DNA of 18,528 nt from Hyphomicrobiales bacterium. GTDB lineage: Bacteria > Pseudomonadota > Alphaproteobacteria > Rhizobiales > JAJFHC01. Shown piece after piece: positions 1-7,519 of the stretch (its first letter is position 1; every line of letters starts with the position of its first letter). The stretch is taken from positions 1 through 18,528 of the forward strand of contig JAJFHC010000216.1 of the NCBI GenBank assembly GCA_021775835.1, written 5' to 3'. Both the position numbers and the translations under genes were made by a program. The notes beneath the pieces are model-generated. The model was not told where the DNA came from. It saw nothing but the letters and a program-made list of their open reading frames with translations, and did no database searches.

Positions 1-855
1 CACGGGGATGAGACTACACCAGCAATGATGATCCGCGATTTGCTGGATGGACTCGACCCGAAAGGTGTTGTGGGCCGTGTCGCCGCCGTGCCTGTTTGCA
101 ATCCACCAGCCGTTGGCGAATTTGGCAGGCAAACCCCCGAGCAACACGGCAAGACTGACCTTCACGAAGTCTTTCCAGGCAATCCGAAGGGTAATTTGAC
201 TCAGATGATCGCTGCTGTGCTGGCAAAAAAGGTTATCGAGCCGGCAGATGTTTTGATCGATTATCATTGCGGTGGTTCCGGCGGTCGTCTTCAGGAACGC
301 GTCGATATTCACAAGGATGCGGATCCTGCACTGCGCGAGCAATCGCTTGAGCTTGCGCGTGCCTTTGGTACGATCCTGGTTCATGATAATGCCTTGGCGG
401 GTACTGCGGTAGCGTACGCCAATTCGTTGGGCAAGCGGGCGTTCAATGCTGAGACTGCCGGTGTCTATCTTGCTCCTATGGACCAAGACACATATCTTGC
501 AAATGGTGTTGAAGGCTTTCTCTCCGTTATGCGATCCCTTGGCATGATTGAGGGGACTCCATCTCCCACAAAGCGGCAATTGGTTTTCCCACCCAAAGCA
601 CGGCACGAAGCAAACCCGGGCAACGGCGGATATCTGATCTCCGAATTCCAAAGGGCGGACGAGCTAGGCAAACTGGTGGAAAAGGGGACTCTTCTTGGCC
701 GGATGATTGATATCCATACCCTGGAAATTATCGAGGAACTGCGCGCACCGGTGGATGGTCTTCTTGTATTTTCGCGGTACTCCGGCGCGGTAGACGCGGG
801 AACAAAATCCTTTGCCATGGCTGAAATTGCGCAATCTGAATGGCTGAAATCTTGA
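1..855 (+). CDS. Zinc N-deacylase, aspartoacylase/succinylglutamate desuccinylase (M14-like) family, 5' end missing
   Basis: The reading frame is open from base 1, so the true start lies upstream. The first visible codons spell HGDE, the first zinc-binding motif of this family (His and Glu ligands). The third ligand is the His in DYHCGG (codon 265-267), and the probable catalytic Glu is in NAETAG (codon 451-453). A FPG motif follows the HGDE segment at the family-typical distance. Family members remove an acyl group from the nitrogen of an amino acid (N-acetylaspartate, succinylglutamate, N-acetyl-diaminobutyrate). The substrate-contact segment before FPG reads GKTDLHE, where the second family member in this window has GRNLNRV, so the substrate probably differs. 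The stop overlaps the next gene by 16 bases, so it is the first visible gene of a four-gene operon. The family assignment is firm; the substrate is unknown. Confidence 0.88.
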   Translation, partial: HGDETTPAMMIRDLLDGLDPKGVVGRVAAVPVCNPPAVGEFGRQTPEQHGKTDLHEVFPGNPKGNLTQMIAAVLAKKVIEPADVLIDYHCGGSGGRLQERVDIHKDADPALREQSLELARAFGTILVHDNALAGTAVAYANSLGKRAFNAETAGVYLAPMDQDTYLANGVEGFLSVMRSLGMIEGTPSPTKRQLVFPPKARHEANPGNGGYLISEFQRADELGKLVEKGTLLGRMIDIHTLEIIEELRAPVDGLLVFSRYSGAVDAGTKSFAMAEIAQSEWLKS

Positions 856-2237
856 GTAGGGACCAGAGTAACATCGGTTATGTTCTTGATGCGGCTGACA
901 ATGTCGCAACCCTGCCGTGGGGTGGAAGAGTTGGCGAAGCTGTGCGTCTTCGCGGTGCTTCGTCTCCGGGCGCTCAGGCACCGGTAATGCTCAACGACAT
1001 TGCTCCTGGCCACAAAGTCGCCTTGTCAGAGATCCTGCAAGAAGAACCAGTGTTGAAGTATGGTTCGCCAATCGGTTTTGCTCGACACGACATTCCCGCA
1101 GGATCGTGCGTACACATTGAAAACGTCAAAAGCCGCTTTGAGCCGACCGAGACTCGTATCACCAGTGCAGCCTTGGTAGAGGCAACCATCTGGCCGGACG
1201 TATTGATGCAAGCCGTTGCTACCGTACTGCAGGCGGCTGGCGCCAAACCGCAAGCTGCGAAAGACGCCGCCCAACATTGTAAGTCGGCGGAAGAGCGGGG
1301 CGTGTCCACGCACGGTATCCGCCGCCTTCCAGCTTTGGTTCAACGATTGCGTGCAGGCGGAATTGACGGTCTGATTTCGCCCCAGATAGAACGACACGGG
1401 GCAGTTCTTTGTATTGATGGCTTCAATGGTCTTGGCCACCATGTTTCCAGAGTTGCTGCCGATGCTGTGATTGAGACTGCGCGTGAAACAGGTGTTGCGG
1501 TCGCTTTGGTCCGCAACAGCTCCCATTTTGGGTATGCCGGTTTCTATGCGACTCACATCGCACAGGCCGGGATGGTCGGCGTCGCAGTATCAAATGGTCA
1601 GGTGCTCGTTGGACCATCAGGTGCACGTCGGGCAATTTTCAGCAACAATCCCTTCGCGCTAGCAGCACCTCTCGGAGAGGACGGGTTTTTCGAATTCGAT
1701 ATGGCAACGAGTGTGACATCACGTGCACGCATAATGATGGCCGCGGAGACCGGCGCGGCCATCGCACCCGGTATGGCTCTGGACATTGAAGGTCGTGCGA
1801 CAACCAATGCGGCCGATGCGCTCGCGGGCATTTTGTTGCCACTGGGTGGTGAAAAGGGTTTTGGCTTCATTGCCGCACTGGAAGTGCTGGCAGGAATTCT
1901 ACCGGGTGGTGCATACGCCGACCAAGTCGTATCCAAGGAGGCGGCACCGGATCGGGCTGAGGGCACTAGCCATTTCTTGATGGCCATAGCACCTGCAGCA
2001 TTTGGAAACGACGAGACGTTCCGCGCCCGCTTGGCAGACCTGGAGCATCGGGTGACCAATCTCCCAATGGCGCCGGGCACCGGACCGGCGCGAATGCCGG
2101 GCGCGAGGCGCGCCGCTTTGGCGGCAGAGTGCGCTCGCTCGGGAATCCCCCTGAACAGAAAGTCAATCGAGATTCTGCATCAACTTGCGGGCGAAGCCGG
2201 TGTGCAGGTGGACATGATTACGAAGGGCAGTACATGA
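840..2237 (+). CDS. SAF domain (UxaA-N/SuyA-like) fused to Ldh2-family 2-hydroxyacid dehydrogenase
   Basis: This 465-residue protein has two parts. Residues about 10-103 match the small SAF subunit of altronate dehydratase or sulfolactate sulfo-lyase: DNVA near the start, APGHKVAL, KYGSPIG, and VHIENVKSR at the end. Residues about 106-460 form a complete malate/L-lactate dehydrogenase (Ldh2/YlbC/ComC) domain: STHGIRRLP, the catalytic-His motif NSSHFGYAG, SNNPFALA, DMATS, and LLPLGGEKGFG. Ldh2 enzymes oxidise 2-hydroxyacids with NAD(P). SAF subunits partner with a large UxaA/SuyB lyase subunit, which is encoded directly downstream. The usual SAF partner gene is absent from the visible operon, so this fusion probably supplies it. 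The ATG at 840 lies inside the end of the upstream gene, and the stop overlaps the next start as ATGA, implying translational coupling. In sulfolactate degraders the separate genes suyA, suyB and comC occur together, so sulfolactate is one candidate substrate. That is inference. Confidence 0.87.
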   Translation: MAEILSRDQSNIGYVLDAADNVATLPWGGRVGEAVRLRGASSPGAQAPVMLNDIAPGHKVALSEILQEEPVLKYGSPIGFARHDIPAGSCVHIENVKSRFEPTETRITSAALVEATIWPDVLMQAVATVLQAAGAKPQAAKDAAQHCKSAEERGVSTHGIRRLPALVQRLRAGGIDGLISPQIERHGAVLCIDGFNGLGHHVSRVAADAVIETARETGVAVALVRNSSHFGYAGFYATHIAQAGMVGVAVSNGQVLVGPSGARRAIFSNNPFALAAPLGEDGFFEFDMATSVTSRARIMMAAETGAAIAPGMALDIEGRATTNAADALAGILLPLGGEKGFGFIAALEVLAGILPGGAYADQVVSKEAAPDRAEGTSHFLMAIAPAAFGNDETFRARLADLEHRVTNLPMAPGTGPARMPGARRAALAAECARSGIPLNRKSIEILHQLAGEAGVQVDMITKGST

Positions 2238-3397
2238 CTTTGCCGGATCACTTGATGGGATACCGGCGCGCTGATGGACGGTCAGGCGTGCGTAACCTCA
2301 TAGTCGTCATGGCTGCGGCGGACAACGTAAATCCAATATTGCCACACCTCAAATTGCAGTGTCCTGAAATAGTACCGCTGCCTGCAAGTTATGGGCGAGG
2401 CCAATTGGCAGATGATTTGGAAATTACGCTGAGTACTATGGCGGGACTGGCAGCGCATCCTAATGTTGCGGGCTGTCTGATTATTGCTTTCGAGCGCGCA
2501 AGTGCCGAACGAATCGCAGCCCGTGTGCGAGTTCGCGGTGACGATTTGCGTCTTTTGTCGTTCCTCGACGCTGGTGGTTTGGAACCCTGTCTCGCGGTCG
2601 CAGGGCAGCACATCGCCGATCTCATGTCGTCTGCGAAACGGCAAGAACGCACGCCCTTTGATTGGGGCGAGCTTGTCCTTGGGCTGGAATGCGGGGGTTC
2701 GGACACGACGTCGGGACTTCATGCCAACCCGGCACTTGGACGCTTAAGTGATATGCTGCACAAACGTGGCGCGACACTGATTTTTTCTGAGCCGGTCGAA
2801 TGCCTTGGTGGCGAGGCAAATCTAATGGCAAGGGCGCGTAATGAGAAAGCGGCGGACGCGATGTCAGCGGCGATTCAAGGTTTCGAGGACATTGCGCGCG
2901 ATGCTGGCATAGATCTAACCGGCATTAATCCGACTGCCGACAATATTGCAGGAGGGCTGACCACTATCGAGGAAAAGTCACTGGGGGCCATTGCCAAGAC
3001 GGGCAGCGCTCCCATTGAGGGATGCGTGGGTTATGGCCAAGCTCCCGAGAGTGCTGGACTTTGGATGATGGATGCACCTGCGGCGGCAGTGGAAAACCTT
3101 ACTGCGCTGGCCGCAGGTGGGTGCCAGATTACCGGATTTGTGACCGGTAGTGGCAACCCGATCGGTCACACGATTATGCCGACGCTCAAAATTACAGCCA
3201 ACCAACAGACGGCCGCAATTATGCCGGATCACGTTGACGTCGATCTGTCGGAGAACTTCGCAAGTGGCGCCGGTTTGGATCAAGCGGCTGAAGTTATCTC
3301 AAGGGCTCTCGTTGATATCGCAAATGGTAAATCCACTGCAGCGGAAAGCCTAGGCTTTCTACAGAGCAATATCAGCAGATTTGGAAAATCAGTCTAG
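2234..3397 (+). CDS. UxaA/GarD/SuyB-type large lyase (dehydratase) subunit
   Basis: The 387-residue product matches the C-terminal catalytic domain of altronate/galactarate dehydratase and of the sulfolactate sulfo-lyase beta subunit. It has GYRRADGRSGVRN near residues 9-21, HPNVAG near 75, GLECGGSD at 150-157, AGGLTTIEEKSLGAIAK, and the terminal GNPIGHTIMPTLKITAN. The start at 2234 overlaps the previous stop as ATGA and has AAGGG about six bases upstream; an in-frame ATG at 2129 lies inside the previous gene and was rejected. These enzymes eliminate water or sulfite from 2-hydroxyacids using a metal. Two conserved Cys positions of the family are replaced: the usual YGC motif reads YGRGQ (Arg55), and the usual LGCE segment reads AFERA (about 86-90). 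Cys153 in LECGGSD remains. It most likely pairs with the SAF domain of the upstream fusion. Confidence 0.88.
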   Translation: MTLPDHLMGYRRADGRSGVRNLIVVMAAADNVNPILPHLKLQCPEIVPLPASYGRGQLADDLEITLSTMAGLAAHPNVAGCLIIAFERASAERIAARVRVRGDDLRLLSFLDAGGLEPCLAVAGQHIADLMSSAKRQERTPFDWGELVLGLECGGSDTTSGLHANPALGRLSDMLHKRGATLIFSEPVECLGGEANLMARARNEKAADAMSAAIQGFEDIARDAGIDLTGINPTADNIAGGLTTIEEKSLGAIAKTGSAPIEGCVGYGQAPESAGLWMMDAPAAAVENLTALAAGGCQITGFVTGSGNPIGHTIMPTLKITANQQTAAIMPDHVDVDLSENFASGAGLDQAAEVISRALVDIANGKSTAAESLGFLQSNISRFGKSV

Positions 3398-3474
3398 GGA
3401 AGAAATCTGTCCTGGCCGAGCAAGTAGCAGAATTGACGCTGTTGTCTCGTCCGTCTTTACGATTTCCAGGAGCT

Positions 3475-4890
3475 ATGACGCTGAACCCCGCCGACAAAAA
3501 TTTTGTGACTGAACTGAAAACAATTCTGCCCGCAGACGTATTCCGCGAAGCCGATGCAAAGTATCTGGAAGAACCTCACGGTCGCTATACCGGGCAATCC
3601 GGGGTGGTGCTGGCACCCCGCACCGTCGATCAAGTTTCGGCAATTGTACGTGCCGCTGCAAAAGCGCAAGTGGCGGTGATCCCCTTTGGCGGCGGTACCG
3701 GATTGGTAGGGGGGCAGGTGACAACTGGAGGCCCCACACCGGTTATCATATCGCTTGAAGGTATGAATCGCATTCGGGCAGTGTATCCATCGGAAAACAT
3801 TCTGATCGCCGAAGCAGGTGTTGTTCTGGCAGATGTACAGGCTGCTGCGGAAAAGATAGATCGCTTGTTTCCACTATCACTTGCGGCCGAGGGATCAGCA
3901 CGCATAGGAGGCAACCTGGCGACAAATGCGGGTGGGGTGAACGTTTTGCGATATGGTAACGCCAGAGAACTGTGTCTTGGGCTGGAGGCAGTTTTGCCAG
4001 ATGGGTCTGTCTGGAACGGTCTCTCGCGATTGCGCAAAGACAACACCGGTTACGATCTGCGCAATTTGCTCGTCGGATCGGAAGGGACATTGGGGATAAT
4101 CACGGCTGCGTCTTTGAAGTTGTCGCCGCGCCCGGCTAGGGAAGGGACGGCATTTTTGGTGGTGCCATCGCCGCAAGCGGCTGTCGAACTTCTGTCAATG
4201 GCTCGCACTTTGATAGGTGAAGGGATCAGCGCTTTCGAGCTCATCCATCAACAGGGGTTGGAGTTTCTGGCAGAGACCTTACCAGGAGTGCGCCAAACTT
4301 TTGAGATTAAACCAGAATGGTGCGTTCTGTTGGAAGTGGGACTGCCGGGCGGGCTTGACCCAGTAGAAATTCTTGAGGGTTTATTTGAAACTGCCGCCGA
4401 CACCGGCTTGGTGCGGGATGGTTTGATTGCACTGTCGCAAGGCCAGCGTGATGAATTTTGGGCAGTGCGCGAAAACCTCCCTGAAGCCAACAGGCGTATC
4501 GGTGCGATTTCGATCCATGATATTTCCATTCCCATCAGTTCGGTCCCGGTTTTCATCAAACGGGGGTTTGATCGGATTGCCGAAATCGGGAACTTTCGAA
4601 TCAACTGTTTTGGCCATTTGGGGGACGGGAATCTGCATTACAATGTGTATCCCATGCCCGGGAAATCGCGTGACGACCATGACAGCCAGCGTGCTGAGAT
4701 CAAGCGTGCAATACATGACCTGGTGCATGAATTGGACGGGTCCATAAGTGCAGAACACGGGATTGGACGCCTCAAAGTCGATGACCTCGAACACTATGGC
4801 GATCCGGTTAAGCTGGCTGTGATGCGCACGATTAAAGCGGCGTTGGACCCACTCGGCATCATGAATCCCGGTGCGGTTCTGCGCCGCTGA
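3475..4890 (+). CDS. FAD-linked D-2-hydroxyacid dehydrogenase (GlcD/LDHD/D2HGDH family)
   Basis: The protein has 471 residues from the ATG at 3475. AGGAG ends two bases before this ATG, which is short spacing. A TTG at 3433 would add 14 residues without family resemblance. Residues about 40-215 form the FAD-binding domain of the PCMH type: PFGGGTGLVGG at 70-80, AEGSARIGGNLATNAGG near 138-154, GSEGTLGIIT at 201-210. The C-terminal cap has the metal-binding motifs GHLGDGNLHYN (about 380-390) and SAEHGIG (about 425-431). The family oxidises D-lactate, glycolate, D-2-hydroxyglutarate and similar acids and passes electrons to a quinone or electron-transfer flavoprotein. As the last gene of the operon it would oxidise the enantiomer opposite to that handled by most Ldh2 enzymes, giving a common 2-oxoacid. 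The exact substrate is not determinable. Confidence 0.9.
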   Translation: MTLNPADKNFVTELKTILPADVFREADAKYLEEPHGRYTGQSGVVLAPRTVDQVSAIVRAAAKAQVAVIPFGGGTGLVGGQVTTGGPTPVIISLEGMNRIRAVYPSENILIAEAGVVLADVQAAAEKIDRLFPLSLAAEGSARIGGNLATNAGGVNVLRYGNARELCLGLEAVLPDGSVWNGLSRLRKDNTGYDLRNLLVGSEGTLGIITAASLKLSPRPAREGTAFLVVPSPQAAVELLSMARTLIGEGISAFELIHQQGLEFLAETLPGVRQTFEIKPEWCVLLEVGLPGGLDPVEILEGLFETAADTGLVRDGLIALSQGQRDEFWAVRENLPEANRRIGAISIHDISIPISSVPVFIKRGFDRIAEIGNFRINCFGHLGDGNLHYNVYPMPGKSRDDHDSQRAEIKRAIHDLVHELDGSISAEHGIGRLKVDDLEHYGDPVKLAVMRTIKAALDPLGIMNPGAVLRR

Positions 4891-4919
4891 GATTTGTCGT
4901 TTGCGTTGGAATTTGGATG

Positions 4920-4989
4920 AGGGCAGTGTCACGGTAAACTGTCGATGAAGGGCACTGACAGGGCATTGTCTCGGTAACCTGACCATGAA
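4920..4989 (+). repeat. Pair of 30-bp direct repeats, 40-bp period; possible end of an IS21-like element
   Basis: Positions 4920-4949 and 4960-4989 are imperfect direct repeats (about 25 of 30 identical), each beginning AGGGCA and carrying a TGTC, CGGTAA, CTG, ATGAA pattern. Repeated terminal motifs starting with TGT and about 20-40 bp apart are typical of IS21-family ends, but no istA or istB frame was found beside it, so this is a guess. A clearly related block lies on the minus strand at 15235-15282. The rest of the stretch 4891-5165 shows no convincing gene. Confidence 0.5.
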
Positions 4990-5169
4990 TCCATGGTGTG
5001 CTATCAGCCACTGATGCGCACCATCTCATATTGCCGTCATCGCTTCCCATCGGAAGTTACAGCTCTGTCAGGCGCCGCCAATTCCCTGTAAGATCAAAAA
5101 ATTTCGCTGTTCGCTCGAATAAATTCCATGTTCCAATCACTGGGGAATTCGCTAGCTAAAGCGCTGATT

Positions 5170-5834
5170 TATAGAGCATATTCCACGTGACATATCCCAA
5201 GAGTCAATCAGACTCGCAAAGTTTCCCTGTGTTTTTGTTTCACATTGAGCTTTCGCGATGTGGAAAATCTTCTCGCTGAACGTGGATTGGACATTTCCTA
5301 TTAAAGCATCCGGTACTGGGTTCTGAAATTCGGGAAACAATATGCCCGACGGATTGACAAAAGAAGACCAAGTCCAACTTGCCGTTGATCTTGATGAAGT
5401 GTTCATCAAGATCAACGGCAACCGGATGTATCTGTGGCGTGCGGTTGATGATGAAGGCGAGGTTCTGGAAGTTCTGGTTCAATCACGCCGGAACAAGAAA
5501 GCTGCACTGAAGCTGGCGCGCAAACTGCTGAAAAAAACAGGACTTTCTACCGTCCGCCATTGTAACCGATGGACTTCCTCCATACGGCACTGCATCGAGG
5601 GAGTTGGGTTTATCCAGGCACCCCGACTTTGGCGGCAGAAAGAACAATCGCGCTGAGAATTCGCATCAGCCTGTTCGAAGACGAGAACGCAAAGTGCAAC
5701 GGTTCAAGTCAGCCGGTTCAGCCCAGCGTTTTCTCTCGGTCCATTCTTCTATCTACAATCACTTCAACATCCAACGCTATCTGATCTCACGCAACACACT
5801 TCGCCAGTTTCGCGACACTGCCAAAACTGAGTGA
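5170..5834 (+). pseudogene. IS6-family transposase relic, lineage 1 (frameshifts plus stop)
   Basis: Pieces of an IS6-type DDE transposase follow each other in order in changing frames. They are HIPRDIS near 5178, then FTLSFRDVENLLAERGLDI from 5239, an in-frame TAA at 5302-5304, and YWVLKFGKQYARR. A frame change then leads to VDLDEVFIKING (first catalytic Asp region), MYLWRAVDDEGEVLEVLVQ and KKAALKLARKLLKKTG. After a second frame change come TDGLPPYG and GGRKNNRAENSHQPVRRRER (catalytic Glu region), then QRFLSVH and a C-terminus ending at 5834. It covers nearly a full IS6 transposase but cannot be translated whole, so it is inactive. The C-terminal sequence differs from the minus-strand IS6 relic at 7007-7359, so two IS6 lineages are present. 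No clean terminal inverted repeats were found for this copy. Confidence 0.85.
5379..5421. repeat. 43-bp perfect palindrome inside the IS6 relic
   Basis: Arms 5379-5398 and 5402-5421 are perfect reverse complements of 20 bp each, with the 3-bp spacer GTG. The palindrome covers the codons for VDLDEVFIKING, so the complementary strand also reads almost the same peptide. Confidence 0.9.
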
Positions 5835-5909
5835 CACGATGTGTTCAGGGCTGCATTGATACTTGTCGCGATTGAGATTGCTGCGCTCGAGCGGTATTAA
5901 ATTGTCAAT

Positions 5910-5996
5910 GCCCTTGAAATAGCGGAATGGGTTTTTCATTCGACGACGCTACGAGACCCGACGTTCCAACTCAAGTCAGTTTGCTCTGACAATGTC
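5910..5996 (-). mobile_element. 5' stub of an IS6-family element, lineage 2
   Basis: On the minus strand an ATG at 5939 begins MKNPFRYFKG, the N-terminus typical of IS6-family transposases, after which homology is lost. The sequence upstream of this ATG out to about 5996 matches the corresponding upstream part of the second lineage-2 copy near 7359-7415, sharing ACGCTACGAGACCC and the CAGTTTG block. This is therefore the left end of an IS6 copy whose body has been lost or replaced by the lineage-1 relic. Its outer end truncates the regulator gene that follows to the right. Confidence 0.65.
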
Positions 5997-6659
5997 AAAT
6001 GGTGCAATGTTCGAATGCGAAATCTTGGTTACTGACGATTCGATTTGCACGTCGTTTTTGAAACAGAGAAGAGTGATCCCTGTCAATGTCGGAGCAAGAT
6101 ACCCCTCCCCATTAAAACGCTCTGCAAACTGCCATGCAAATTCGGCAGGGTTAAATCGCTTAGCTTGTGCAATGCCGCCCAGCAGCGAAATGATCCTAAC
6201 ATTTTCCAATTCCCTGCCACGAATGTGCGGAAGGGCCGAATACAATGTCCTTCCCCATCCAACGCCGATGGTCATATTGGACTGAACATAATCTGAAATG
6301 AATTTTCCGGCAGATAATGCAACGGCCTTGGAAGCATCGGTGTCAGCATTTGTGCGAGGGGCGATGATGACTTTTTTTATGTCGAACATGTTTTCAAGAG
6401 CGCGCTGGCACTTGACGATGGAATTCAAATTCGAATTGATCTGAATGTTTACTTCACCGCGTTTACGTGCATCTGCCAAGAGACGTGTCACCTGCAGCCG
6501 GCTAATGCCTAAAACGTCTGCGGTTTCTTTTTGGTTTTTACCTTCTATGTAATAAAGCCACGCAGCCCTCACTCGAGTCTCTTGAACGCTGTCAATGACA
6601 TCAGGTTCCGGAGAGTTTGGAACAGAATAATTCAATTTATTTCTTGCTGCATCTACCAT
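5976..6659 (-). pseudogene. SorC-family transcriptional regulator, C-terminally truncated at an IS end
   Basis: The frame gives 227 residues. Residues about 28-65 form a helix-turn-helix: a KNQKETADVLGISRLQVTRLL stretch interrupted nowhere and typical of SorC/DeoR-like sugar regulators. The effector domain follows with IGVGWGRTLYSAL (131-143) and SLLGGIAQ (158-165). Intact SorC proteins are usually about 310-330 residues. Here the frame runs into the IS inverted repeat, and the last residues (about DIVRAN, stop 5976-5978) are encoded by IS sequence. Roughly 90 residues of the effector domain are missing. It would probably bind DNA but not respond normally to ligand, or be non-functional. A short dyad (TGAGT at 6745-6749, ACTCA at 6757-6761) lies upstream of its start and could be an operator, but is weak. 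Confidence 0.8.
5978..5996 (-). repeat. IS end repeat, left member of a 19-bp inverted pair
   Basis: Read on the minus strand this is GACATTGTCAGAGCAAACT. It matches the plus strand at 6952-6970 in 17 of 19 bases. The two repeats face outward from the segment 5997-6951. Confidence 0.7.
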
Positions 6660-6844
6660 TCTTAATGCCGATCAACATTCCAAGCCGTCTTCCACTTCGA
6701 GAGAAAGCAAGCTTCTAAAATTCTTTGTGACTACACCGATAAACTGAGTATTGGACACTCAATACATCTATTTCGGTTTGCCCTGTGACCTGAAATCCAT
6801 CTTCCCTCCAGTTTTGTGGAGAGTCCGTAGTTTCATTTATGACC

Positions 6845-6951
6845 TCATGCGGCCTGTTTTTGCAATACCATCTTCATGGCGTGTTCGATGGGCGGGCGAT
6901 GTCCGGGAAGGCAGCTTGAGCCGGCGAGGCGCACGCCGTAGGGTTCGCGGA
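6845..6951 (-). pseudogene. Possible 3' fragment of an unrecognised gene, cut by an IS end
   Basis: On the minus strand an open frame of about 35 codons runs from the IS repeat at 6952 to a TGA at 6845-6847. It includes REPYGVRLAG and HRPPIEHAMKMVLQKQAA at its end. It has protein-like composition but no start and no family I recognise. It would be the lost neighbour upstream of the SorC-type gene, beheaded by the IS at 6952. This is low confidence. The remaining stretch 6660-6844 shows no gene, only a small dyad CTCCA/TGGAG at 6806-6821. Confidence 0.3.
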
Positions 6952-6970
6952 GTCATTGTCAGAGGAAACT
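6952..6970 (+). repeat. IS end repeat, right member of the 19-bp inverted pair
   Basis: GTCATTGTCAGAGGAAACT is the mirror partner of the minus-strand repeat at 5978-5996 (17 of 19 bases). Together they bracket the truncated regulator and the gene fragment. Confidence 0.7.
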
Positions 6971-7006
6971 CGATCTGAATGGCAAAGTCTCTGTGATCGT
7001 TGGATC

Positions 7007-7359
7007 TCAAGCCGCGAGTTGGCGCCATTCTGCCAGCGCAACAGTACAGTTCAATTTGAAGTCATGGCGCTCGAAGAGGTGGTGGATCTCGCCGTTGATC
7101 CGCACGAAAATCTCATCAAAATGCCAGCTCCAATGCGGTAGGTCTGCACCGACGCCAGTCGCTTTTTTCTGGTTTGCGATACAAACATTGGCCCAAATCG
7201 GTTCCAACAGGCGCGTACCGTTTCGTAGCAGATGTCGATACCTCGTTCATGGAGCAAGTCTTCGACCTTGTGCAACGAGAGCGGATAACGACCTTACATC
7301 ATGATTGCCGGTCGGGCGTTTTCAGGCGACGCCTTGAAATCGCGGAGGGGGTTTTTCAT
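7007..7359 (-). pseudogene. IS6-family transposase relic, lineage 2
   Basis: The relic begins at the ATG at 7359 with MKNPLRDFKASPENARP. It has an in-frame TAA shortly after, then PLSLHKVEDLLHERGIDICY, CWNRFGPMF and a frame change. It continues with HFDEIFVRINGEIHH and then jumps directly to the C-terminal tail LNCTVALAEWRQLAA with stop at 7007. The order matches an IS6 transposase, but the central catalytic part between the first Asp region and the tail, more than 100 codons, is deleted. It is clearly inactive. Its tail differs from that of the plus-strand relic at 5170-5834. Confidence 0.85.
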
Positions 7360-7519
7360 TCAAAGACGCTACGAGACCCACCGCCTCAGCTCAAGCCAGT
7401 TTGTTCCGACACAACCTCGGCAAAGGCTTCACTGCCATCAGAGGGGGTGTCCATAGAATGACATCGCCAATGACTTTATTCGCGGCGGTCACCTTCGGTC
7501 GGTTACGTCGTGGCTAAGC

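Larger units (their letters stand above)
6952..7415 (-). mobile_element. Decayed IS6-family element, lineage 2, with internal deletion
   Basis: The element is bounded on the right side of its transposase (window left) by GTCATTGTCAGAGGAAACT at 6952-6970. On the transposase 5' side a related block on the minus strand, read outward-in, is GTTGTGTCGGAACAAACTGG (7396-7415). The length of about 460 bp is roughly half that of an intact IS6 element (about 0.8 kb), consistent with the internal deletion seen in the transposase. Exact ends are uncertain by several bases, and no target-site duplication was recognised. It lies in the same orientation as the stub at 5910-5996. Confidence 0.6.

Noticed and set aside
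840..3397. Naming these genes suyA-comC and suyB
   Set aside because: The architecture fits, but the lyase lacks two conserved cysteines and UxaA-type substrates fit equally well, so symbols would overstate the evidence.
4920..4989. Start of a CRISPR array
   Set aside because: There are only two imperfect repeat units with a 10-bp gap, and no further units or cas genes.
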